From NCBI RefSeq assembly GCF_963678635.1, contig NC_087063.1, forward strand, positions 29,774,599-29,838,598: DNA of 64,000 nucleotides. Reading direction: 5' to 3'. Every line of letters begins with the position of its first letter. Position 1 is the first letter of the stretch. Positions 53,931-64,000 of this stretch are shown piece after piece. Below the pieces are notes generated by a model, which worked only from the letters and a program-made list of their open reading frames with translations, had not been told where the DNA came from and did no database searches. The position numbers were made by a program, and so were the translations under genes. Origin of the DNA: Symsagittifera roscoffensis (taxonomy: Eukaryota > Xenacoelomorpha > Acoela > Convolutidae).

Positions 53931-55730
53931 AACTTTACCGCCAAAACGAAATCTAAATTAGTACAAAAACGTCTCTAGGGTCTTTTAGAAAAGATTTAAA
54001 TGCGAATGTATAAAAATTGATCTAGCAATTTTTTACTAAGTTTAAAAAATTTTAAGGGTTTGAGCGATGCAGTTTATATATATTAGACATAAACAAGGCT
54101 TTTAATCAGAATAATGATGCTCTTAAATCGGATGGTTTGCATCCTTCTGATGCAGGTGTTGGGCTTTTAATAACTTGCAATAGTACCAAATTCATGTAGA
54201 CTGACAACTCGACCCAGAATGAAACAACCCCATCAACTAACCAATTTAGATCCAAAAACCGGAGATATGCTTCAATTTTTTCAAAACAGTGCAAGGCTTC
54301 TCAGAAAACAAAAAATTTCAGTTTTTTTCTTGCTTTAAACTACGGCGATTGAATTTGAATCTTTTGAACCTATATGTGATGCTAAAATTTAAATTCTGGT
54401 TGTTTTGTGCGGTCTCAAATGTAAAAATTGAAGAAAATGAAAGTGTTTTTGGGTAAATTAAGCTCCCGAATTTTTTTTTCCTTGAAACTGAAATAAGATG
54501 AGCGGATATCAAACCAACTGACTCATTTTCTTTGTAATTCACACTATGTGGGGATGATGAACCTAAAACGGGCATATACAAAACAATAGAAGCTGTCTAC
54601 AAAATTTGTTCCAGGAATGCAGCAAAATCTGAAATTTGTTCATTTGACTTTTCAAGTTTAAAAGAAAACGCATGCAGGTAAGAAAACTTGTTAAAAATTG
54701 GGTGAAAAAACGGTTTTAGGAATTTTGGAATTATGGATAACAAAAAAATCTATTCGAAGTTATGGGATTTGGTACCAAAAACACACGTGATGTTTGGAAT
54801 TGATAAACAATCTTCAATTGAACTAAAATGTGATGGTGTTTTGCTGTTTATATCAATAAAATTTGCTCCGAAACTATGAGAAAAACCAAATTTGTTCAAT
54901 AAAAGAAAACATGAGTCTGTGTGGTTTGAAAATAAATTGAACTTCAATGTGGCGAGTAGAGCAAAATGTTGACAAATTTTTTTTTCATCTAAACGAAACA
55001 AAATTTTTTGTTTTTTTAGAATAACTAACACTCATACTTGACAACGCATTTTCCGTTTGTAACAAGATAAAACTCATGGGTGACTATTTTTTAAATTACT
55101 TTAAAAAATCAGATAAAGTCAATATGAAATCAATCATTACTTTTTATGGCTTAAAAGTTTTCTGTCCCAATGAAGAGATGCAAATCAGTGCTTCGGCAAA
55201 AACTCATATTGATTACCTCTTTAGTAAATACGAAACGAACGGAAACGAAATTTGTTTTAATTCTTTTTATAAAGCGGACAAATTTGCTTCACTTGGTGTG
55301 AAATTTTAAGTGTGGAAAGATCGTGCTGAAAACTGTTTATACCTACCTAAAACAAAATTAATTAACCTAAATCAGACTTTTGTAATACTTTTTCCGCTCT
55401 TCCATGGTATCAGTTATACCAATGCGGAGACAAACAAAAGCATGTTTTCATCGATGATAACTTTTGTTTCCAATATTTTTCACCAACATGCGCCAATCAA
55501 AAAATATGTATTTGCAATTTAAAAGCTGAAAGTGTTCTGAAAGTTGAATGGTTTGATCCAGAGTACAAAAAAAAGTAGAAAAATAAGCTAGAATTGCGTT
55601 TAGCTGATTGATATCGAAATACTGAAGATAACTGGCAAAACTCTCGTATTTGCCATAAACAACAAAACAGCAGCAGAATTACGGCGATACGTAACTCATT
55701 CAACGAAATGATAAATCAGAATATAAAAAT
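53930..55730 (+). pseudogene. CR1/L2-like LINE, ORF1 end to endonuclease end
   Basis: LDINKAFNQNND and DGLHPSDAGVGLL at about 54085-54170 are the SGNH-hydrolase end, as at 47.5 kb. The ORF2 endonuclease end is better kept here than at 48 kb: MGDYFLNYFKKSDKVNMK (the GDfN block), FYGLKVFCPNEEMQ, then KTHIDYLFSKYET (the IDyiF block) at 55076-55309, and WFDPEYKKK. The copy is cut off before the reverse transcriptase, at about 55730, where module C begins. Confidence 0.7.
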
Positions 55731-55854
55731 TGCAAACCGAATTAACCATGTATTTCCAAACTTAGACGATTTTTTTGGCTCTTTTTTAAAAAGTGCAATT
55801 TTTCTAATTTCTTCTATATTATTGCATCTTGATAATTGGCTTTTACATTTCTTG

Positions 55855-56640
55855 ATGTTTTCAGCTTGCAACATTGACTGCGCACTCTCGGGTTCTCTCG
55901 CGCACTGTCTTGCAAAATGCCATTAAGCATTTGTACGCTGTTGGAGACAGCCGTGCAACTCTTTTGCTCGGCAAAACTCTGTTTACAACAGAATAAAGGA
56001 TCCAATGCAAATTCTTGGTTTCTGCATATTCATTTTGAAGGCCCAATTTTAATTAGTTTTTCTCCCTTCTCTCTTCCGTCACTGTCGATTGTTTCAATAT
56101 CTTTTTGCGAGATGGATGTAGAGCCTGATGTGTTTCCACTTTTGCTCTGTAGCATAATCTTACATCGAATCGGTCCTTTGGGCCCCGAACTATGGCAACA
56201 GTCTTTTTCTGGCCTTGTTTCGTTCACTTCCGTCTGATTCTTCAGTATTTTAAACATTGCCTCGAATAGATGTATCTGACCGACAGTTCAATTCTTCCAG
56301 TTGTTCTTTCGTCGATGCTTTTTGCCTTGCGTGCTCTCTTGTAATAATCTCCAGCCCTTAAATTGCAATCTTCACCCCTAAACCATTGATCATTACTGGT
56401 TGCCATGATTCTGGTAGACCCAAGGAGAGCAGTTCCCCGGATTCTGAGTCAGTACAAGGTTAATTCGCTTCGGGTACCACCACGTCTGCAAAAGAAAAGA
56501 GCAAGGGACTTTGTTGTGTGTTACCGCTATGCTGCACCAATTACAATATTCTGACGCTTCTAGTAGATTTTTATGCGGTAGACTTTTTCTTTTCGTCAAT
56601 TGCTTTGTTATCCGCAATTACCGATTTTTTCGGCTGATCT
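55855..56640 (-). repeat. Module C, second copy
   Basis: This matches 51.08-51.9 and 63.41-64.0 kb. Minus-strand frames include KSCTAVSNSVQMLNGILQDS and DSDGREKGEKLIK, but different copies favour different frames. The product is not recognised. Confidence 0.6.
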
Positions 56641-56649
56641 TTTGAAATT

Positions 56650-59600
56650 TCAGATGATTCACAGGCATTCCCTTGAACGTTTTTTCCAACAATCCACTTT
56701 ACTCTTAAACTCTAATGCATTCGGGAAATGCGGCGAATATCTTTCAGAGAAACTCGTCTTTCTGACGTTTTTTTTTGACATTCTTACAAGTCTGACGCAC
56801 TTTGGCTTTGAAAATGGTTGAGTGATCTTTTTTGTTGGCTTTCGCATACACTGTTTCAAATTGCACTGGGTGGTTTTTTTGCAGACGGGAGCCACGCTCG
56901 AACCCACCAGGTACTGCTCTTCCGCTGGCCTGTGATATTCATCACTTCACCTGAGTATCTTTTCAACCTCGATGACTTTTTTTGTTATCTAAATTGTTTC
57001 TGTTTGGTTTGCAACACACGCGGAAAGTTGTCTACGCTGATGGCTGCTACCATGTCATGTTTTTGTTTCACACTCAAAAATGACCCTAGAAAACATATCA
57101 TATAGTAGAATGATATTGCCGTCACAAGCTTTTTTTCTGTTTTTAAATGAAAATCTGCTACATTTTCTGTTTTTGTTTTGCTTTTAATTGTGATGTTTCC
57201 GAACGATATCATCAATTGCTTATGTTGTTTCGTCGCTGTGTTCACATAACTGAGACTTCCAGAAATACGAATTCCACTAATTTTTCCGGACCCCAACCAA
57301 GCAACATGACATTTTTCTCGCGACTTGTTCCAGAAGTTAAAATCTTTACGTTTCGCTAAGTGTTCAGCTCACGCAAATTGCTCTCTGTATAAAGTTTTTT
57401 TCGACGTCTTGTGTCGTTCGCAAAATAATGTCAGCGTTGGGATTCCAGAACATGACAATTTCAAAAACTCTCTTGCTGCTCTCAGGCTTGTTTTCAGAGA
57501 TTCATCTCAAAAACCTTATCCAAATTCTACTCTGCAGTCAGTTTTTTGTGTAAAAGGTTCAATCACCTCTTCTTCCATTATTAATCCGAGCTTGACTTGT
57601 TGACATTCTCTACCTCAAGGTTGATAATAATGACACCCAAACTCTCAGTAACACTGCTTGTTCGTTGTCGAAGTAGCAATCAAGCACATGTTCGTTCAAC
57701 CTTGACATTCCCGGACAGAAACTGATATGATTTATATCTCATTGGTCCACAGTAGTGACTTAGTCACTGGGTTCATTAGTGATTTATTGACTCATTAAAG
57801 GCTCCAAGTCTACCCGTTTTTTCAAGTTCACTCGTACCGGCCTGCTTCGGTGAATGTTCATAAGTGCCTGCAGAAGCAATGTTCTCCTAGACGTCCTGAC
57901 TGTTTTCAACAGATGCACTCATTTCATCAAAGCTGGTGCTGATAATTGCTCTAATATGAACCTTGGAAAAAACGAGCGTCTGTCATTTTTGCACACGGCA
58001 TGGTAGCATCTTCCCTATTATCAAGTCTACTAAAGACATCATCAAGCTCATTTTTTGTCTTTTATTTTCTCTAGAGTTAAACTCATCCCTAGTTATTTCC
58101 TCTAAACAGCAGGTGACTCTAGATTGCAATTCATCATCCTATCATCCTTGTGTAATGAATTGCTACAAAAGGATGAATTTTTGATGTGAAGTATTGATGT
58201 CTTGATTGTTGTCTTACTCTCAGCTGTGCCTGGAAAAACGTAACAACACTTCCTACAACCATAAACTGGCAAGCTGCTCATGACTTTCCTCGTGCATTTC
58301 CGAGGAAGCAGCCAAAGTTCCATGAGCTGCTTTTTAACGATATATTGCGAATGGTTTCATTCCAGATAAAACTCATGGCAAATTTTGATTCGAAAGCCAC
58401 TAGATGTCCTCTTGGCAAAATTCTGAGCTCCAACGTTACTATGTAACCGCTAGCAGGTTCATCTGTCACAACAGTGACCGAAGCTTTTAATCGAATGTGC
58501 TCGACGCCATTGAGCTACTCGTTACACTAATTTTATCGTGATTCAGCTTTGAACGTTCAAGTTTTTCAAGGTGCTGCTACCACACTGACTGGAGATCTCC
58601 ATCATTAGCGTCGCGCCATCGACAACTGTGACAATCTTTTTGTTTTATAGCTTGCAGATTTTGATCTTGCCAAGAGGATCGAATGTACATTTTTTATCTT
58701 GTTCATCTTTGTGGTACCTTAAGATCTACTATAACCGTGTCCTTTGTCTTCCGGGGTCTTCCGCTCGTCTCATTTTTTTTCTCGCTAAATTCCTTTTCTT
58801 GCTCTGGACAAAGAAACAAATTCGACACTGTGTTCCTGTTATGCCCATTTTGATAGAAAAATTTTGCTCGCTCCCGTCAGTGGCAGAAAGAATAAGGAGT
58901 TCACTCATTAATCACTCGCATTTCTCCAGTTTCTCATCAGTTTTGTTTAATTTTTCTCTATTCAAACTTGATTTTGACATCGATAGAGTCTCGTAGCGCT
59001 GCACTACAGATCCGATTTTTTCGATAAACGAATCTATATATATGTGACAGTCAGTCGTGAAATCATGATTGAGATGATGCACTTCCCATTTTTCCTCAGC
59101 AGGGCTCCTAGAAAAGGTATTCTAGCTGCAATCTTTAATTTTTTTCTGCGATTTACTTAAGATTCTCTTACATTTTCCATCTTTCATTTCGGTTCACTCT
59201 TTTTTGAGCAATGTTGCCAGGAGAGCTGATCTCCCGCCTAATTTAACTAAAACTCATAAAAACTGAGGGTTCTAACGCGGAAGACTTGTCTTTCCCCTGC
59301 TTGGCCAGTCTTATTGTCAAAGAGAAAGTTTAAGTCTAAACCTGAGTCTCTAGTAAGCAACGCTTTATCCCAGTCGTTTTTTTTGGAGTTGGATTTTAAC
59401 CCATTAGTTGCTCTCTGCCTGATTACAGGCTTGACTTTCATTTGGTCCCTGGCCCCCAGTTGGTCTTTTTTGTCGTTGATCTCTCCCGCTGGGAGACTTG
59501 GTACGAGAAAGTCACCTGTAACTTCGATTTTGTCTTTCATTAATGAATTTTGAATTCTGAAGGTTGCTAGAGCTTCTCTAGCCACAAGTTTTTGAACTGT
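56650..59600 (-). repeat. Module B, first copy (~2.9 kb)
   Basis: A near-identical module lies at 59885-62530. Shared landmarks are CTAATGCATTCGGGAAATGC, CCTGTGATATTCATCACTTC, CCACAGTAGTGACTTAGTCA and GGTTGCTAGAGCTTCTCTAG. The longest minus-strand frame, 59247-59585, reads MAREALATFRIQNSLMKDKI, EVTGDFLVPSLPAG and KPVIRQRATNGLKSNSKK. Other minus frames have SSLPVYGCRKCCYVFPGTA with paired cysteines. None matches a family I know. It is probably transposon-derived. Confidence 0.65.
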
Positions 59601-59629
59601 AAAAACTCTTTCTCGAAATTTATTGTTTT

Positions 59630-59885
59630 GTTAGAAACACCCATACTTGACAACGCATTTTCCGTTTGTAACAAGATAAAACTCATGGGTGACTATTTTT
59701 TAAATTACTTTAAAAAATCAGATAAAGTGAAAATGAAATCAATCATTACTCTTTATGGCACAAAAGTTTTCTGAAAGTTGAATGGTTTGATCCAGAGTGC
59801 TAATAAAAGTAGAAAAATAAGCAAGAATTGCGTTTAGCTTATCGATATCGAAATACTGAAGATAACTGGCAAAACGATCGTATTT
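59630..59885 (+). repeat. LINE endonuclease module A, truncated copy
   Basis: This repeats the start of the module at 55030 (ACTTGACAACGCATTTTCCG, ATGGGTGACTATTTTTTAAA). It then jumps to the later TTTTCTGAAAGTTGAATGG part, so about 300 bp in the middle are missing. It joins directly to the second module B with no module C between. Confidence 0.7.
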
Positions 59886-62530
59886 TCGGAAACAACAATT
59901 CTCTTTACTCTTAAACTCTAATGCATTCGGGAAATGCGGCGAATATCCTTCAGAGAAACTCGTCTTTTTGACGTTTTTTTTGACATTCTTACAAGTCTGA
60001 CGCACTTTGGCTTTGAAAATGGTTGGGTGATCTTTTTTGTTGGCTTTTTTGTTGGGTGATCTTTTTTGGTTGGGTGCTCTTCCGCTGGCCTGTGATATTC
60101 ATCACTTCACCTGAGTATCTTTTCAACCTCGATGACTTCTGTTCGTTATCTAAATTGTTTCTGTTTGGTTTGCAACACACGCGGAAAGTTGTCTACACTG
60201 ATGGCTGCTACCATGTCATGTTTTTGTTCCACACTCAAAAATGACCCTAGAAAACATATCATGTAGTAGATTATATTGCCGTCACAAGCTTTTTTCTGTT
60301 TTTACATTAAAATCCGCTACAATTTCTGTTTTTGTTTTGCTTTTAACTGTGAGGTTTCCGAACGATATCATCAATTGCTTATGTTGTTTCGTCGCTGTGT
60401 TCACATAACTGAGACTTCCAGAAATACGAATTCCACTAATTTTTCCGGACTCCAACCAAGCAACTTGACTATTTTCTCGCGACTTGTTCCAGAAGTTAAA
60501 ATCTTTACATTGTGTTCAAGTCACGCAAATTGCTCTCTGAATAAAGTTTTTTCTCGACGTCTTGTGTCGTTCAAAAAATAATGTCAGCGTTGGGATTCCA
60601 GAACATGACAACTTCAAAAACTCTCTTGCTGCTCTCAGGCTTGTTTTCAGAGATTCATCTCAAAAACTTTATCCAAATTCTATCCTGCAGTCAGTTTTTT
60701 GTGTAAAAGGTTCAATCACCTCTTCTTCCATTATTAATCCGAGCTTGACTTGTTGACATTCTCTACCTCATGGTTGATAATAAGGACACCCTAAATCTCA
60801 GTATTACTGCTTGTTTGTTGTCGAAGTAGCAATCATGCACATTCCCGGACAGAAACTGATATGATTTATATCTCATTGGTCCACAGTAGTGACTTAGTCA
60901 CTGGGTTCATTAGTGATTTATTGACTCTTTGTTAGTTTAGGATTCATTTCATTTCGATTATATTCCTTGAAGGCTCCAAGTCGAGTTAAACTCATCTCTA
61001 GTTATTCCCTCTAAACAGCAGTTGACTCTAAATTGCAATTCATCATCCTCGTGTAATGAATTGCTACAAAAGGATGAATTTTTGATGTGAACCATTGATG
61101 TCTTGATTGTTGTCTTACTCACAGCTGTGCCTGGAAAAACGTAACAACACTGCCTACAGCCGTAAACTGGCAAGCTGCTCATGACTTTCCTCGTGAATTT
61201 CCGAGGAAGCAGCCAAACTTCGATAAGCTTCTTTTTAACGACATATTGCGAATGGTTTCATTCCAGATAAAAACTCATGGCAACTTGTGATTCGAAAGCC
61301 ACTAGATGTCCTCTTTGCAAAATTCTGAGCTCCAACGTTACTATGTAACCGCTAGCAGGTTCATCTGTCACAACAGTGACCGAAGCTTTTAATCGACTGT
61401 GCTCGTCGACGACGCCATTGAGCTATTCGTTACACTAATTTTGCCGTGATTCATCTTTGAACTTTCAAGTTTTTCAAGGTGCTGCTACCACACTGACTGG
61501 AAAACTCCATCATTAGCGTCGCGCCATCGACAATTCTTACAATCTTTTTTGTTTTATAGCTTGCAGATTTTGATCTTGCCAAGATGATCGAGTGTACATT
61601 ATTTATCTTGTTCATCTTTGTGGTACCTCAACATCTACTATAACCGTGTCCTATATCTTCCGGGGTCTTCCGCTCGTCTCGTTTTCTTTTTTCGCTAAAT
61701 TCCTTTTCTTGCTCTGGACAAAAAAACAATTCGACACTGTGTTCCTGTTATGCCCATTTTGATAAAAAAATTTTGTTCGCTCCCGTCAGTGGCAGTAAGA
61801 ATACGGAGTTCACTCATTCATCACTCGCATTTCTCCAGTTTCTCATCAGTTTTGTTTAGTTTTTCTCTATTCAAACCTGATTTTGATATCGATAGAGTCT
61901 CGTAGCGCTGCACTACAGATCCGAACTTTTCGATAAACGACACTATAGATATGCGACAGTCAGTCGTGCAGTCATGATTGAGATGATGCACTTCGCATTT
62001 TTCCTTAGCAAGGCTCCTAGAAAAGGTATTCTAGATGCAATCTTCAATTTTTTTCTGCGAGTTGGTTAAGATTCTCTTACCTTTTCCATCTTTCATTTCG
62101 GTTCACTCTTTTTTGAGCAATTTTGCCAGGAGAGCTGATCTCCCGCCTAATATAACTAAAACTCATAAAAACTGAGGGTTCTAACGCGGAAGATTTGTCT
62201 TTCCCCTGCTTGGCCATTCTAATCGCTGCTTCAATATAGTCTTATTGTCAAAGAGAAAGTCATAGTCTAAACCTGAGTCTCTAGTAAGCAACGCTTTATC
62301 CCAGTCGTTTTTTTGGAGTTGGATTTTAATCCATTAGTTGCTCTCTGCCTGATTACAGCCTTGACTTTAATTTGGTCCCTGGCCCCCAGTTGGTCTTTTT
62401 TGTCGTTGATCTCTCCCGCTGGGTTACTTGGTACGAGAAAGTCACCTGTAACTTCGATTTTGTCTTTCATTAGTTTATTTTCAATTCTGAAGGTTGCTAG
62501 AGCTTCTCTAGCCACAAGTTTTTGAACTGT
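59885..62530 (-). repeat. Module B, second copy
   Basis: Same order as 56650-59600 with scattered substitutions and small indels. The frame at 62267-62515 (MAREALATFRIENKLMKDKI) is the counterpart of 59247-59585 but changes frame after SNSKK, a sign of decay in at least one copy. Confidence 0.65.
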
Positions 62531-62559
62531 AAAAACTCTTTCTTGAAATTTATTGTTTT

Positions 62560-63330
62560 TTTAGATTAACTAACACTCATACTTGACAACGCATTTTCCT
62601 TTTGTAATAAGATAAAACCCATGGGTGACTATTTCTTAAAATAATTTTAAAAATCAGAGAAAGTCAATATGAAATCAATCATTACTCTTTATGGCTTAAA
62701 AATTTTCTGTCCCAATGAAGAGATGCAAATCAGTGCTTCGGCAAAAACTCATATTGATTACATCTTCAGTAAATACAAAACGAACGAAAACGAAATTTGT
62801 TTTAATTCCCTTTATAAAACGGACAATTTTGTTTCACTTGTTGTGAAATTTTAAGTATGGAAAGATCGTGCTGAAAACTGTTTATACCTAAAACAAAATT
62901 AATTACCGTAAAACAGATTTTTGTACAACTTTTTCCGCTCTTCCATGGTATCAGTTATACCAATGCGCAGACAAACAAAAGCATGTTTTCATTGATGATA
63001 ACTTTTGTTTCCAATATTTTTCACCAACATGCGCCGATCAAAAAATATGTATTTGCAATTTAAAAGCTGAAAGTGTACTGAAAGTTGAATGGTTTGACCC
63101 ATAGTGCAAATAAAAAAAGAAAAAAGCAATAATTGCGTTTAGCTTATCGATATCGAAATACTGAAGATAACTGGCAAAATTATCGCATTTGCCGTAAACA
63201 ATAAAACAGCAGCAGAATTACGGCGATACGTAACTGATTCAACGAAATGATAAATCAGAATATAAAAATTTCAAACCGAATTAACCATTTATTTTCAAAC
63301 TTAGACAAGTTTTTCGGCTCTTTTTAAAAA
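62560..63330 (+). repeat. LINE endonuclease module A, third copy
   Basis: The copy holds MKSIITLYGLKIFCPNEEMQ and KTHIDYIFSKYKTNENE at 62669-62854, then WFDP-type linker sequence. It closely follows 55030-55730 but has a break just after the GDYF block. It is cut at the same place, before the reverse transcriptase, where module C starts. Confidence 0.65.
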
Positions 63331-63339
63331 AGTATAAAT

Positions 63340-64000
63340 TTTCTAATTTCTTCTATATTGTTGCATCTTGATATTTGATTTTAGGTTATTACATTTCTTG
63401 ATGTTTTCAGCTTGCAACATTGACTGCGCACTCTCGGGTTCTCTCGCGCACTGTCTTGCAAAATGCCATTAAGCATTTGTACGCTGTTGGAGACAGCCGT
63501 GCAACTCTTTTGCTCGGCAAACCTCTGTTTACAACAGAATAAAAGATCCAATGCATATTCTTGGTTTCTGCATATTAATTTTGAAGGCACAATTTTAATT
63601 AGTTTTTCTGCCTTCTCTCTTCCGTCACTGTCGGTTGTTTCAATATCTTTTCACTGCGGCTGCTACTGCATTGCGAGATGTAGAGCCTGATGTGTTTCCA
63701 CTTTTGCTCTGTAGCATAATCATACATCGAATCGGTCATTTTGGCCCTGAACTATGGCAACAGTCTTTTTTTGGCCTTGTTTCGTTCACTTCCGTCTGAT
63801 TCTTAAGTAGTTTAAGCCTTGCCTCGAATAGATATATCTGACTGACACTTCAATTCTTCCAGTTGTTCTTTCGTCGATGCTTTTTGCCTTGCGTTCTCTC
63901 CTGTAATAATCTCTAGCCCTTAAATTGCAATCTTCACCCCTAAAACATTGATCATTCCTGGTTGTCATGATTCTGGTAGACCCAAGGAGAGCAGCTCCCC
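63340..64000 (-). repeat. Module C, third copy, running off the window
   Basis: Matches 55855-56480. Minus frames 63381-63590 and 63786-63968 repeat the C-module peptides (KSCTAVSNSVQMLNGILQDS). It continues past the end of the window. Confidence 0.6.

Overview
The window is nuclear DNA of a multicellular animal. The evidence is three intron-containing genes with animal orthologues (SGTA, NDUFB2, CEP112), GT-AG introns, AT-rich intergenic and intronic DNA, tRNA-derived interspersed repeats and non-LTR retrotransposon debris. The repeat families (esterase-bearing CR1/L2-like LINEs, non-autonomous elements with internal ~165 bp tandem repeats) suggest a marine invertebrate, but I cannot name the phylum from sequence alone.

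Gene half (about 4.1-40.2 kb): all three genes are on the minus strand, so they read right to left. CEP112 (centrosomal coiled-coil protein) runs from its ATG at 40196 to its stop at 23101 in ten coding exons, 995 residues. NDUFB2 (respiratory complex I accessory subunit) is one coding exon at 20375-20803. SGTA (TPR co-chaperone) runs from its ATG at 19631 through seven shared coding exons to one of two terminal exons, at 8293-8416 or 4394-4517; either way it encodes 334 residues. All phases join in frame and I saw no stops inside the exons. The terminal exon was duplicated with a segment of about 3 kb; the distal copy lost its own copy of the penultimate exon. This gives a candidate mutually exclusive pair of last exons.

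The introns are full of mobile DNA: a ~650 bp repeat with a class II tRNA-like core, a ~1.7-2 kb composite element with internal tandem repeats and a hairpin terminal module (Helentron/HINE-like by inference), arrays of a second ~160 bp unit, and a 633 bp fold-back beside SGTA exon 3. A ~2.3 kb element with ~200 bp terminal inverted repeats in CEP112 intron 1 holds a decayed reverse transcriptase tail.

Repeat half (about 40.2-64 kb): I see no intact host protein gene. It holds a minus-strand LINE tail, a large inverted duplication (arms near 42.25-43.57 and 43.79-45.65 kb), a decayed plus-strand CR1/L2-like LINE with an SGNH-hydrolase end (47.3-49.8 kb), and palindromic AAACCGCTCAAA arrays beside G-rich DNA and a tRNA-Arg(UCG)-like gene (52.56-53.53 kb). 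It ends in a head-to-tail array of composite LINE-derived units (54-64 kb). The three genes have unrelated jobs (tail-anchored protein targeting, respiration, centrosome), and nothing shows that they are co-regulated.
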